Origin: Erwinia pyri | Lineage (GTDB): Bacteria > Pseudomonadota > Gammaproteobacteria > Enterobacterales > Enterobacteriaceae | Direction: 5' to 3' | DNA: 64,000 nucleotides | Assembly (NCBI RefSeq): GCF_030758455.1 | Contig: NZ_CP132353.1 | Location: 3,100,001-3,164,000, forward strand | Shown here: positions 1 to 9,560 of the stretch, piece after piece | Layout of the letters: each line of letters starts with the position of its first letter | Numbering within the stretch: position 1 is the first letter of the stretch | Notes under the pieces: model-generated | What the model saw: only the letters and a program-made list of their open reading frames with translations | What the model was told of the DNA's origin: nothing | Database searches by the model: none | Program-made: the position numbers and the translations under genes

Positions 1-1376
1 CGGGCAGCACCCTTTATCAGTTAGAGAAAATCCTGAAACCTCTGGGGCGAGAGCCGCACTCGGTGATTGGCTCTTCCTGCATCGGCGCCTCGGTATTGGG
101 CGGCGTCTGTAACAACTCCGGCGGCTCGTTGATTAAACGCGGCCCCGCTTACAGTGAAATGTCGCTCTATGCGCAGGTGGACGCGCAGGGCAAACTCAAG
201 CTGGTTAACCATCTGGGCATTGAGCTGGGCAGCACGCCGGAACAGATCCTGACGCGGCTGGATGATGAAACCTGGCAGCAGAGCGACGTAAAATATGATC
301 AGCGGCAGGCCTCCGATGGAGAGTATGCAGCCCGTGTTCGCGAGATCGATGCCAATACGCCCTCACGCTTCAATGCGGATGCACGGCGTCTGTTTGAAGC
401 TTCAGGTTGTGCAGGAAAGCTGGCCGTTTTTGCGGTGCGCCTGGACACCTTTGTCAGTGAAAAAGAGCAGCAGGTCTTTTATCTCGGCAGCAACAATCCG
501 GACGTATTCGATGAGATACGCCGCCACATGTTGCAGTCGTTCACCAATCTGCCTGTCGCCGCTGAGTATATGCACCGCGACATTTTTGATATCGCGGAAG
601 TCTACGGCAAAGACACCTTTGTGATGATTGACAAGTTTGGCACCGACAAGATGCCGCTGTTTTTCACGCTGAAAGGCCGGGCGGATGCGCTCTCAGGCAG
701 TGTGCCTTTTTTAAAACCCCACTTTAGCGACCGGCTGCTGCAAAAAATCAGCAAAGTTTTGCCCTCCCACTTACCCAAAAGGCTGAAGGAGTACCGCGAC
801 CGCTATGAACATCATTTGATGATCAAAATGTCGGGTGAGGGCATTGCCGAAGCACGCGACTACCTCGAAAGCTACTTCCAGCAGGCGGAAGGCGACTTTT
901 TTGCCTGCACGCCGGACGAGGGCGCGAAAGCTTTCCTGCACCGCTTTGCTGCCGCCGGTGCAGCGGTACGCTATCACGCCGTTCACAGTGACGAGGTAGA
1001 GGATATTCTGGCGCTGGATATTGCTCTGCGGCGTAACGATCGTGACTGGTTTGAGCGTCTGCCGCCGGAATTTGATGATGCGCTGGTGCATCGTCTCTAT
1101 TACGGCCACTTTTTCTGCCACGTATTCCATCAGGATTACATTGTGAAAAAAGGGGTGGACGTCCATGCGCTGAAAGAGAAGATGCTGGCGATGCTGGCCG
1201 ATCGCGGTGCCGAGTATCCGGCAGAGCATAATGTTGGCCATCTCTATGCCGCTAAGCCGCAGCTGAAAGCCTTCTACCAGCAGCTGGACCCGACCAACAG
1301 CTTCAACCCCGGGATTGGTAAAACGACTAAAGCGAAGAACTGGGGAGAGTGTGACTGCGGGGCGAAGCATTCCTGA
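1..1376 (+). CDS. dld: D-lactate dehydrogenase (quinone), 5' end outside the window
   Basis: Membrane-associated FAD enzyme that oxidises D-lactate to pyruvate and passes electrons to the quinone pool. The frame is open from base 3, where it reads GSTLYQLEKILKPLGREPHS, matching the FAD-binding half of E. coli Dld, so the start lies upstream of the window. About 457 C-terminal residues are present, against about 571 for the whole E. coli protein. The visible part includes the end of the FAD domain (IGSSCIGAS) and the Dld-type membrane-binding domain. It ends in a Cys-containing tail (WGECDCGAKHS). In E. coli dld neighbours pbpG; here an MscS-family gene has been placed between them in convergent orientation. 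Confidence 0.96.
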   Translation, partial: GSTLYQLEKILKPLGREPHSVIGSSCIGASVLGGVCNNSGGSLIKRGPAYSEMSLYAQVDAQGKLKLVNHLGIELGSTPEQILTRLDDETWQQSDVKYDQRQASDGEYAARVREIDANTPSRFNADARRLFEASGCAGKLAVFAVRLDTFVSEKEQQVFYLGSNNPDVFDEIRRHMLQSFTNLPVAAEYMHRDIFDIAEVYGKDTFVMIDKFGTDKMPLFFTLKGRADALSGSVPFLKPHFSDRLLQKISKVLPSHLPKRLKEYRDRYEHHLMIKMSGEGIAEARDYLESYFQQAEGDFFACTPDEGAKAFLHRFAAAGAAVRYHAVHSDEVEDILALDIALRRNDRDWFERLPPEFDDALVHRLYYGHFFCHVFHQDYIVKKGVDVHALKEKMLAMLADRGAEYPAEHNVGHLYAAKPQLKAFYQQLDPTNSFNPGIGKTTKAKNWGECDCGAKHS

Positions 1377-1451
1377 ATGTCTTGCCTGGGGAGTAACGCT
1401 CTCTGTGAGAGATCTCCTCAGTGGCGGAGCAACAGCGGAAGTTCTGGCACC

Positions 1452-1484
1452 CTTCCGCCTCTGCGACTTAAACAGGGGCGGAAG
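1452..1484. terminator. Imperfect hairpin between convergent dld and mscS-family genes
   Basis: CTTCCGCC (1452-1459) pairs with GGCGGAAG (1477-1484), and the stem extends inward with one mismatch. No T-run follows on either strand, so it is at best a weak or Rho-assisted terminator for the two converging genes. Confidence 0.35.
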
Positions 1485-1502
1485 AGTAAACCTGCTGCCG
1501 GA

Positions 1503-3938
1503 TCAGGAAATTTTGTCGTCCTGCACCACCACCTGCTGACCGTTGCGCTGCTCGACAATCATGGTTTGCGGTCTGGAGAGCACCACGCCCTCTTTCCGCA
1601 GTCGGGTCAGGATATCAAACAGCAGATCGCTCTTGGCACCGGCAACCTGACGGGGGCTTGCCACGTTACCCGTTACGGCCAGCACGATGCCAGCCGGGGT
1701 AAGATCCTTAAACGAGACTGAAGGCTCCGGCGTCTCCAGAATGCGTTCATTCTCGTTATAGACCTCCAGCAGCAGATCGCGCACCTGAACAGGATCGATA
1801 TCCAGCGGGAAGGTCAGCGTAATGGTCGCCACCCCCTGCGCATTACCCATCGTCGCGTTACGCACGTTCTGTGAGATCAGCTGGGAATTCGGCACGATCA
1901 CCGTGGATTTGTCGCCAAGCTGGATTTCCGTGGCGCGCACGTTGATGCGGCGGATATCCCCTTCTATCCCGCTGATGCTGACCAGATCGCCAACCTTCAC
2001 CGGCCGTTCCGTCAACAGGATCAGGCCCGAGATAAAGTTTTTTACGATCTCCTGCAAACCAAAACCGATACCCACCGACAAGGCGCTGACTATCCACGCC
2101 AGTTTGTTCCACTGCAGCCCCATAATCGAGAGCGCCAGCAGGAACACCAGCACGTAACCGAGGTTGCTGAACAGGGTGATAAGCGAGACGCGCATCCCCA
2201 CGTCCATGGTGGTTTTCGGCAGGAAATCCTGGTCCAGCCAGCGTTTAACCGAGCGCAGAACATAGATGCCCACCACCAGCGTGATCAGGGCGTTGAGCAC
2301 GTGGGCCGGCACGATATTCATCGACTCCAGGCCTTTACCGCCCCAGAACTCAATCGCCTGCTGTACCAGCTCAATCGGCGTCGAGCTGCCAAAAGTGCCG
2401 TTCAGCAGCGCCATTGCCGCAATCAGCACCAGAACAGTTTTACCCAGCCCCGCCAGCAACGCAGCGACCTGAGCCAGATGACGCTCATCAATATTCAGCG
2501 AACGCTGAATGCTTTTACCCGCAGTGGTGTGGGGGGAGAAGAGGCTCTCACAGCCATCAGCCACCAGCTGGCTGACAATGTAGAACGAGCCGAAAACGAT
2601 GCCCATCCAGATCAGTTCATAACTCAGGAAGCGGGCCAGCGTGACATAGCCGATCACCAGCGTCACCATGATCGCCACGCCACACAGCGTAATCGCCATC
2701 TGGATCAGCCCAACCAGCGTCGATTTCGCTTCAGGCTGCTGACCCTCCAGCAGCATTCTGCGGCGCACGCGGTTGGTACGGAAACTGATAGAGAGCGCGG
2801 TGGCGCCAATCAGTAAAGCCGTCAGGCCGTTGGCAAAAATCGTGGTGCCTACGCTGGTATTTGCGCTGCTGTTGAGGCTTTCCACCGTCTGGAAGACAAA
2901 TACCAGAGCGGCCGTGAGCGGCGGAAAGGGTTTTAATGCCATGGCCACTTCATTAGAGATATTCGGCAGGCGCCATGAAGGACGACGGGTGGACAAAAAT
3001 GCTCTGCCAAGACCGGCTATCAGCCCACAGAATACGCTCAGCCCTACCAGCTTGTCGGCAAAGTCGCGCACGTCATCCACGACATCATCATGACGGGTGA
3101 ACGCGAGATCGAGAAAATTAAAGGCCAGTACCACTGCAAGCAGCGTAGTGATGGCGGTGGCGGCAGCCAGGAAGCTGCGACGCAGCCGCCCTTCCGGCAG
3201 CAGATGGATGCCGACCCACGCTAGAAACTCTTCCAGATAACGACGACCGAGCGTGGCTACCACCCCAGCAAACAGGATCCACAGCACGGTACCTACGCGC
3301 CAGCCTGGCTCCCAGGAGAGCATGGCGGTCTCTTTCAGCTCCTGCACAAAATCGCTGACCTTGTCGCTGTCTTCGCTGTGTTTATTAAACAGCGGCGACC
3401 AGAAACGGGGGCCAAAAATACTGCCGGCGTTCAGGGCCAGCTGCGTTTTCAGCGCATCCCGGCGCAGCTTAACGATTTGAGCTGAAAGATTGATTGAACC
3501 GCTTTTGATCGCTTCAGCCTGCTTGATCTGGTCATCAATTTTCCCTTTCTGATTTTCCAGGTTTTTACGCTTGCTGGTGACTTCTGCGGTCTCTTTCACG
3601 CCGCTGCCAGCCTTGGGTGCGGGTCCCAGCACCTCCAGCTGCGCCTGCAGCTGCGCACGCTGCGGGATGATCCCCTGCATCAGGGTATCGGCATCGCCAG
3701 AGAGTTCCAGCGCCATATCATTCAGGGCGTTGAGTTTGCCGTCGTTAGTTTCGCCAGAAACCTGCTGCTTGATCTTATCCAGCACCTTCTGCATTTTTGG
3801 CAGTTCTACCGCCGCATTGACTTTAACTGGGGCGTCGCTGGATTGCTGGCTCTCATCATCGGCGGCGTGCGCCAGCACGGGTGAGAGCGTGACAAGGAGT
3901 AACAGGCAGAGGCGAAAAAAGGTTAACAACATAGACAT
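1503..3938 (-). CDS. DUF3772/MscS-family mechanosensitive channel protein
   Basis: Large MscS-type channel of 811 residues, likely in the inner membrane and opening under hypo-osmotic tension. A signal peptide (about 1-25, ending AHA) leads into a Lys/Gln-rich, coiled-coil-prone periplasmic region. A DUF3772-like segment follows at about 125-190 (LENQKGKIDDQIKQAEAIK), then many hydrophobic helices from about 215. The MscS pore and beta domain lies at about 613-715, with the pore helix ALSVGIGFGLQEIVKNFISG and the beta-domain motif VGDLVSISGIEGDIRRINVRAT. It does not match the E. coli paralogues MscK, MscM or YbiO over its N-terminal half, so no symbol is given. It is an insertion between dld and pbpG relative to E. 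coli. Confidence 0.88.
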   Translation of the reverse strand: MSMLLTFFRLCLLLLVTLSPVLAHAADDESQQSSDAPVKVNAAVELPKMQKVLDKIKQQVSGETNDGKLNALNDMALELSGDADTLMQGIIPQRAQLQAQLEVLGPAPKAGSGVKETAEVTSKRKNLENQKGKIDDQIKQAEAIKSGSINLSAQIVKLRRDALKTQLALNAGSIFGPRFWSPLFNKHSEDSDKVSDFVQELKETAMLSWEPGWRVGTVLWILFAGVVATLGRRYLEEFLAWVGIHLLPEGRLRRSFLAAATAITTLLAVVLAFNFLDLAFTRHDDVVDDVRDFADKLVGLSVFCGLIAGLGRAFLSTRRPSWRLPNISNEVAMALKPFPPLTAALVFVFQTVESLNSSANTSVGTTIFANGLTALLIGATALSISFRTNRVRRRMLLEGQQPEAKSTLVGLIQMAITLCGVAIMVTLVIGYVTLARFLSYELIWMGIVFGSFYIVSQLVADGCESLFSPHTTAGKSIQRSLNIDERHLAQVAALLAGLGKTVLVLIAAMALLNGTFGSSTPIELVQQAIEFWGGKGLESMNIVPAHVLNALITLVVGIYVLRSVKRWLDQDFLPKTTMDVGMRVSLITLFSNLGYVLVFLLALSIMGLQWNKLAWIVSALSVGIGFGLQEIVKNFISGLILLTERPVKVGDLVSISGIEGDIRRINVRATEIQLGDKSTVIVPNSQLISQNVRNATMGNAQGVATITLTFPLDIDPVQVRDLLLEVYNENERILETPEPSVSFKDLTPAGIVLAVTGNVASPRQVAGAKSDLLFDILTRLRKEGVVLSRPQTMIVEQRNGQQVVVQDDKIS

Positions 3939-4049
3939 GAAGGTTTCCAGGTATCAGGCATGGCCGGGCAGTTCCGGCACCATAAAACTTGCGCGCCAGT
4001 CTATGCTTTCGCCCGGCCCGACACTATAAGATTCAGTAACGAAAAAAGG

Positions 4050-4994
4050 TTACTCGACGATCTCGGTGGTGCTGCCGGTGCTGGCCATTTCCGCCGCTTT
4101 CTGCTTTTTATAGCTCAGCGCAGCCGCTGGCACCGGGGAAATTTTGCCGGTTTCCATCCAGCTACGCAGGCGGTTAGCATCGGCAAAATGGGTATATTTA
4201 CCAAAGGCATCCATCACCACTAACGCCACAGGGCGCTGCTTTATCACCGTGCGCATCACCAGGCAATGGCCCGCTTCATTGGTAAAGCCCGTTTTGGTCA
4301 GCTGGATATTCCAGTCGGGACGGTAAACCAGGTGGTTGGTGTTGCGGAAAGGCAGCGTGTAATTGGGACTTTTGAACACCGCCATATCTTCATGAGTGGT
4401 GCTCAGCTCACCCATCAACGGATAGCGTTTGGTGGCGATTAGCAACTTCGTCAAATCACGGGCTGTTGAGACGTTTTGCGTCGACAGACCGGTTGGCTCT
4501 ACATAGCGGGTCTGGGCCATACCCAGCGCTTTGGCCTTGGCGTTCATGGCGCGGATAAACGCATCGTATCCGCCCGGATAGTGGTGAGCCAGGCTCGCGG
4601 CGGCGCGGTTTTCAGAGGACATCAGCGCCAGCAGCATCATATTCTTGCGGCTGATCTCACTGTTGAGACGGACGCGGGAATAGACGCCGCGCATCTCTGG
4701 TGTGTGGCTGATATCCACATTCAGCATCTCATCCATCGGCAGATGCGCATCCAGCGTCACCATTACCGTCATCAGTTTAGTGATGGAGGCCATGGGCCGC
4801 ACCAGATCGGGATGGCTGGCGAAGATCACTTTATTGGTGTTGAGATCGACAATCATCGCGCTGCCGGAGGCGATCTGCGGCTGTACAAGAGGGGCAGCGT
4901 CAGCCAGCGTGCTGGCGACGGCCTGGCTCAGAGGCGCCTGAGCAGTAAAAAGCAAAGCCAGAGTCAGAAGAGACAAGCGAATTTTTGCAGGCAT
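4050..4994 (-). CDS. pbpG: D-alanyl-D-alanine endopeptidase, penicillin-binding protein 7
   Basis: Periplasmic serine peptidase of 314 residues that cleaves D-Ala-meso-DAP cross-links in peptidoglycan. It has a signal peptide (about 1-28). All three motifs of the S11 family are visible: SITK at 70-73 with the nucleophilic Ser70, SEN at 127-129 and KTG at 234-236. Length and sequence follow E. coli PbpG closely ([13 protein letters not shown] near the C-terminus). Its place next to dld, yohC and yohD is also as in E. coli. It should act with other hydrolases in wall remodelling and is not essential in E. coli. Confidence 0.97.
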   Translation of the reverse strand: MPAKIRLSLLTLALLFTAQAPLSQAVASTLADAAPLVQPQIASGSAMIVDLNTNKVIFASHPDLVRPMASITKLMTVMVTLDAHLPMDEMLNVDISHTPEMRGVYSRVRLNSEISRKNMMLLALMSSENRAAASLAHHYPGGYDAFIRAMNAKAKALGMAQTRYVEPTGLSTQNVSTARDLTKLLIATKRYPLMGELSTTHEDMAVFKSPNYTLPFRNTNHLVYRPDWNIQLTKTGFTNEAGHCLVMRTVIKQRPVALVVMDAFGKYTHFADANRLRSWMETGKISPVPAAALSYKKQKAAEMASTGSTTEIVE

Positions 4995-5147
4995 CTTATA
5001 AAAACTTAACCGGGAAGTGATTCATGTGCGGTAAAACCGCACGCCGCCACCGCGCAAAGCAGGCCACACGGGGGCTGGCAAGCGCATCATACGACGGAGG
5101 CTAAAGAAATTCCTAGTGGAGATTCGTTTCTGATGATGAATGAGAAA

Positions 5148-5165
5148 CCGCCGGGATCCCGGCGG
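5148..5165 (-). terminator. Hairpin terminator after yohC
   Basis: Perfect 18-base palindrome CCGCCGGGATCCCGGCGG just past the yohC stop. On the minus strand it is followed by TTTCTC, a short T-rich stretch, which fits a modest intrinsic terminator. Confidence 0.6.
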
Positions 5166-5174
5166 CTGAACGCG

Positions 5175-5762
5175 TTAAAACAGCCGGTAACCGTAACCCC
5201 AGAGCACCACCGTCATCGCCAGCAGCACTTCCAGGACCAGTACCCCAATCGCCAGCGTGGAGCCGGAGAAGCGCAGGCTCTCTTCCCGATCAATATTCAG
5301 AAACAGCGGAATGCCGACATATAACAGATAGCCGGTATAGACCAGCGCCAGCGTACCCACAAATACGCAGAGCCAGACCAGCGGATAGAGCGCCACTAAG
5401 CCGCTAAGAAACAGCGGGGTTGCCACATAGCCGGCAAACACCGTACAGCGTTGCAGGCTGGGACGCTGAGGGTAGTCCCTCGCCATCCAGTAGATCACGC
5501 GGCCCATCACGGCAACGCCGCCGAGGATCAGGGCATAAAAGAGCACCGCCAGGGCAAAGGCGTTCATCAGCGACAGCGCAATAGTGTGCTGAGCGCCTAA
5601 ATCCCAGCCAATTTGCGTGGTGCCGATAAAGGCGCAGAGCACCGGGATTAGCGCCATCAGTAACACATGGTGCGTATAGTGGTGAGAAATGGTCTCGTTC
5701 TCTTGCTTGATGTCACGCATCTCGCGGTCAGGATGCGCAAGAAGTCCCCATACATGGTTCAT
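5175..5762 (-). CDS. yohC: YohC, Yip1-domain inner-membrane protein
   Basis: Integral inner-membrane protein of 195 residues, the same length as E. coli YohC. It opens MNHVWGLLAHPDREM and has about five hydrophobic segments typical of the Yip1 family, with the C-terminal GVLVLEVLLAMTVVLWGYGY. Its biochemical role is unknown; Yip1 proteins are otherwise linked to membrane traffic. It is divergent from yohD across a 219-base intergenic region and ends at a GC-rich palindromic terminator. Confidence 0.95.
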   Translation of the reverse strand: MNHVWGLLAHPDREMRDIKQENETISHHYTHHVLLMALIPVLCAFIGTTQIGWDLGAQHTIALSLMNAFALAVLFYALILGGVAVMGRVIYWMARDYPQRPSLQRCTVFAGYVATPLFLSGLVALYPLVWLCVFVGTLALVYTGYLLYVGIPLFLNIDREESLRFSGSTLAIGVLVLEVLLAMTVVLWGYGYRLF

Positions 5763-5981
5763 CTCTTCACTCCTCTATCTACTCGGTAAGCCGCGGCCAG
5801 GGCGGGGTACCTCAAGTATAAGTGGTTGTGAATTGTTTGTTTTTTACGCAACCCAAGTTTGTGCTAATTAATTCATTTCATAGCGAAAATAAACGCTCAT
5901 TCAGCGATCTTTCATCACGGTTTAAGCCACAGCGGTTAGACTTAGGGCTTTCTGCGCAACTACCGGGGAGAGAATATCCAT

Positions 5982-6560
5982 ATGGACGTAAGCAGTCTGA
6001 TTTCGCAGTACGGTTATTTTGCGCTATTTATTGGCTGCATCGCCGAAGGGGAAACGTTCACGCTGCTGGGGGGGATTGCCGCTCATGAAGGTTTGCTGAC
6101 CTATGGCTGGGTAGTGCTGGTGGCGATGGCGGGCGGGATCCTTGGCGATACCGCGTTGTTCTTTATTGGCCGCTATTACGGCGAAGCTATTCTGAAGAAA
6201 TTCAAAAAGCATCAGAAACAGATCGCCAAAGCCAATAAAAAAATCCGTAAACGTCCGGTACTCTTTGTGCTGGGGGTCCGCTTTATGTATGGCCTGCGCA
6301 TTGTCGGCCCGATCATCATCGGTGCCAGCAAGCTGAAGCCGCAAAAATTTATGCTGCTGAATGTGATTGGCGCAGTGCTCTGGGCGGTGATTTTCGTCTC
6401 GCTGGGCTATCTTGGCGGTCAGGTCATCGCTCCCTGGCTGCACGCGGTCGATCGCCATCTCAAGCAGATCTTTTGGGTGGTGCTGATTCTCGCGCTGGTC
6501 TGGGGCGTGAAGATCTATTTCAAACGCAGGTCCGACCGCGAACCGGAGGATGAGTCATAA
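5982..6560 (+). CDS. yohD: YohD, DedA-family membrane protein
   Basis: DedA/VTT-family inner-membrane protein of 192 residues. DedA proteins are proposed lipid transporters or flippases that support membrane homeostasis and proton motive force. Visible family marks are the N-terminal re-entrant region (FIGCIAEGETFTLLGG), the glycine-rich GDTALFFIGRYYGE and the conserved RFMYGLRIVGPIIIGAS. The start at 5982 is preceded by GGGGAGAG. It sits divergent from yohC and convergent with yohF, exactly as in E. coli. Confidence 0.95.
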   Translation: MDVSSLISQYGYFALFIGCIAEGETFTLLGGIAAHEGLLTYGWVVLVAMAGGILGDTALFFIGRYYGEAILKKFKKHQKQIAKANKKIRKRPVLFVLGVRFMYGLRIVGPIIIGASKLKPQKFMLLNVIGAVLWAVIFVSLGYLGGQVIAPWLHAVDRHLKQIFWVVLILALVWGVKIYFKRRSDREPEDES

Positions 6561-6613
6561 ACGCACCGGTTTGCGTTGCCGGGGACGGCTCCTTCCGTCT
6601 CCGGCCAGGGCCG

Positions 6614-7390
6614 TTAGCTCTGCATATAATACTGGGGGTTAGCCAGCGTAAAGCCGCCATCAATGATGAAGGATTGCCCGGTGGTATAAGTGGACCACTG
6701 CGAGCAAAGCCAGGCGACCATGCTGGCGATTTCCCGCGTATCTCCCGGCCGTCCTGCCGGGATTTCAGGCATGGAGATGCTCCTGGCATCCTCGTTGCTC
6801 ATCTCATTCATTGGCGTGGCGATAGCGCCTGGCGCCACGGAATTAACCAATATTTTATGCGGCATCAGGCTCAGCGCCATCGCTTTGGTCAGTCCGCCCA
6901 GCGCATGTTTGGCTGCCGTATAGGCAATGGAGCCGGGCAATGGCGTATGCTCATGAACCGACGTGATGTTGATAATCCGTCCGCCCTCTCCCTGCGTGAC
7001 CATATGCCGCGCGGCAATCTGACCACAGATAAAAGCACCATCCACATCTACTGAAAAGACTTTTCGCCACTCTTCGAACGTTGTTTCCAGAAAGTCGGCT
7101 TTGACATTAGTCCCCGCATTATTCACCAGCACGTCGATACGCCCTAAGCGCGCAATCAACGTCTCCAGAGAACGTCCGCCCTCTTCAGGATCGGCCAGGT
7201 CAAGGTGTTCAACTTCCGCCCTGCGCCCCCGTTCACGCACCTGCCGGGCAGTTTCCTGCGCGCCTTGATCATCAGAACGCCAGGTGATGCCAATATCAAA
7301 CCCCTGCTCAGCCAGCATGATGGCGCTGGCCTGACCGATACCTGAATCTGACGCGGTAACAACGGCCACTTTAGTCTCTGGTGTGCTCAT
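6614..7390 (-). CDS. yohF: YohF, short-chain dehydrogenase/reductase
   Basis: NAD(P)-dependent classical SDR of 258 residues. The N-terminal nucleotide-binding motif is TASDSGIGQ, followed by the NNAG motif, the catalytic Ser, then YxxxK in AYTAAKHALGG. The C-terminus GQSFIIDGGFTLANPQ is close to E. coli YohF. I chose the ATG at 7390 because CAGGAGAAAACC stands just before it and the E. coli protein begins at the same place; a longer open frame upstream has no such signal. The substrate is not known. Confidence 0.94.
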   Translation of the reverse strand: MSTPETKVAVVTASDSGIGQASAIMLAEQGFDIGITWRSDDQGAQETARQVRERGRRAEVEHLDLADPEEGGRSLETLIARLGRIDVLVNNAGTNVKADFLETTFEEWRKVFSVDVDGAFICGQIAARHMVTQGEGGRIINITSVHEHTPLPGSIAYTAAKHALGGLTKAMALSLMPHKILVNSVAPGAIATPMNEMSNEDARSISMPEIPAGRPGDTREIASMVAWLCSQWSTYTTGQSFIIDGGFTLANPQYYMQS

Positions 7391-7530
7391 GGTTTTCTCC
7401 TGTAAGTGGTGATAGCCAACCGCAAGTATAGAAGAGGAAATCTCAGCCGCTTCACCTCTGGCGCGCCGCCTCGCCACAAATGATGACTATAGTTACCTCT
7501 CAAGCCCTTTTCTTAATGCCGGGAAATAAG

Positions 7531-9345
7531 ATGAGTGAGATTAAAAGAAAAATAGAGGATCACGGCGTGATTGGGGATTTACGGACCTGTGCGCTGATCG
7601 CCAATGATGGTGCCCTTGACTACTTTTGCTGGCCAAACCTGGACAGCCCATCGGTTTTCACCGCCCTGCTGGATGGTGACGAGGCGGGGATCTTTAGCAT
7701 CGCCCCTGAGTGGCAGGATGTGCGCCGTCAGCAGCTCTACCTGCCCGATACCACCATTCTGCAAACTCGCTGGCTGGCTAAAGAAGGCGTGGCGGAAATT
7801 ACCGATTATATGCCGATATGCCATCAGGAAGATGACCAGCCGCGCATTATCCGCCGGGTGAAGATGGTGCATGGCGAGGCTACTTTTGCCCTGCGCTGCT
7901 CGCCCGTCCATGACTATGCCAGAGCGAATACGCAGGCCCAACTGGGGGAGCAAAGCGTAGCATTCAGCGCCGAAGGGCAGCCTACGCTGCGCCTGTGTGG
8001 CCAGGTGGACTTTACGCTGGACGGTGCAGCCGCGGAATCCCGCTTTACCCTGAAGTCAGGAGAATATCGTGTCTTTATCCTGGGCAGCGCCGATGACGAC
8101 CATCTCGATGATGAAAGCACGGAACGCTGCTTCCAGGCGACGCTGAACTACTGGCGGCACTGGAGCGCCAAAAGTACCTACCGCGGACGCTGGCAGGAGA
8201 TGGTGACCCGCTCCGCGCTGACGTTAAAGCTGCTCACCTCCTGGAAGCATGGCTCCATTGCCGCAGCGGCCACCTTTGGCCTGCCGGAGGAGTTAGGGGG
8301 AGGACGCAACTGGGATTACCGTGCCTCCTGGCTGCGTGACGCCTCTTTCAGCATGTATGCCCTGATGCGTCTGGGTTACGTTGATGAGGCCAAACACTTC
8401 ACGCATTGGGTAGGACGCTGCGTGGAGAACAGCCATAACGATGTGGAAAAACTTCAGGTGATGTATCGCCTCGACGCCGGTACTGAACTGCACGAAAGCG
8501 AGCTGCTCAATCTTTCCGGCTATGCCAACTCCACGCCGGTCAGGATCGGTAATGATGCCTGGAATCAGTGCCAGCTGGATATCTATGGCGAGCTGATGGA
8601 CGCGGTTTATCTGGCCAATAAATATGGCGAGGCCATTTCGCACCGTGGCTGGAAGCATGTCAGCAAAATGATCGATTACGTCAGCGAAAACTGGAACCAG
8701 GCGGATGCCGGGATCTGGGAGATGCGCGGCGCACCTCAACATTTCCTCCACTCCCGGCTGATGTGCTGGGTGGCGCTCGACAGGGCGATCCGGCTCGGAG
8801 AAAAACGCTCTCTCTCTTTCCCTTATGCCCGCTGGTGCGAAGCGAGAGACGCGATCCGTGAAGATATCTGGAGTAACTTCTGGAATGAAGAGCGCGGCCA
8901 TTTTGTTTCGGTCCGTCACGGCGAGTTCGTGGATGCCTCCATGCTGCTGATGCCGCTGGTGCGCTTTGTGGGCGCGACCGACCCGGACTGGCTGGCCACG
9001 CTGGATACCATTAAAGAGAAGCTGGTAAGCGATGGGCTGGTACGCCGCTACAACCTGGCAGAAACCCCGGCCGATGGCCTGGAAGGGGATGAAGGGTCGT
9101 TTACGGCCTGTTCTTTCTGGTATGTGGAGTGTCTGGCTCGCGCGGGGCGGGTGCAGGAAGCGCACTTTGAATTTGAGAAACTGCTGAGCTATGCGAACCC
9201 GTTGGGGCTCTATGCAGAAGAGTTCGATAAAATGGGCTATGCCTTAGGCAATACGCCACAGGCACTGAGCCATCTTGCGCTGATCAGTGCCGCTTTTTTC
9301 CTTAACCGCAAGCTCAGTGGCGAAGATCCTTTATGGCAGCCTTAA
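7531..9345 (+). CDS. Glycoside hydrolase family 15 protein (glucoamylase/trehalase-like)
   Basis: Probably cytosolic alpha-glucosidic hydrolase of about 604 residues. The N-terminal domain begins IEDHGVIGDLRTCALIANDG and contains FCWPNLDSPSVF, typical of the beta-sandwich domain of bacterial GH15 proteins. The (alpha/alpha)6 catalytic barrel follows, with GGGRNWDYRASWLRDASFS and, near the C-terminus, EGDEGSFTACSFWYVE. Family members act on trehalose, maltose or longer glucans, and the sequence alone does not decide between them. No signal peptide is seen. Start 7531 is chosen over an upstream in-frame ATG at 7516 because GGGAAATAAG precedes it. It is absent from this place in E. coli, stands alone, and diverges from yohF. 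Confidence 0.9.
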   Translation: MSEIKRKIEDHGVIGDLRTCALIANDGALDYFCWPNLDSPSVFTALLDGDEAGIFSIAPEWQDVRRQQLYLPDTTILQTRWLAKEGVAEITDYMPICHQEDDQPRIIRRVKMVHGEATFALRCSPVHDYARANTQAQLGEQSVAFSAEGQPTLRLCGQVDFTLDGAAAESRFTLKSGEYRVFILGSADDDHLDDESTERCFQATLNYWRHWSAKSTYRGRWQEMVTRSALTLKLLTSWKHGSIAAAATFGLPEELGGGRNWDYRASWLRDASFSMYALMRLGYVDEAKHFTHWVGRCVENSHNDVEKLQVMYRLDAGTELHESELLNLSGYANSTPVRIGNDAWNQCQLDIYGELMDAVYLANKYGEAISHRGWKHVSKMIDYVSENWNQADAGIWEMRGAPQHFLHSRLMCWVALDRAIRLGEKRSLSFPYARWCEARDAIREDIWSNFWNEERGHFVSVRHGEFVDASMLLMPLVRFVGATDPDWLATLDTIKEKLVSDGLVRRYNLAETPADGLEGDEGSFTACSFWYVECLARAGRVQEAHFEFEKLLSYANPLGLYAEEFDKMGYALGNTPQALSHLALISAAFFLNRKLSGEDPLWQP

Positions 9346-9560
9346 TGCAAAAGCCGCTTCTTAAGCGTCGCCAGCAAGGATATTGCTCTCCTCTCCCATA
9401 GCGGGGAGCCGTTTCGCTGACATTTTTGAGTAAAGTTAGTTCAACTGTTATAAATCCTGGTTTATTCCTGGGGTGTATGACCATATAATGTGCAGCCGGT
9501 TGAACCTGACCGGCACAGGCACATTTATCCACTGTTTACAGGCGCTTCATTTTAAAGAAT

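Noticed and set aside
8293..9165. Minus-strand frame of 290 codons opposite the GH15 gene
   Set aside because: Shadow frame; composition and lack of any domain pattern argue against coding, while the plus strand has clear GH15 motifs.
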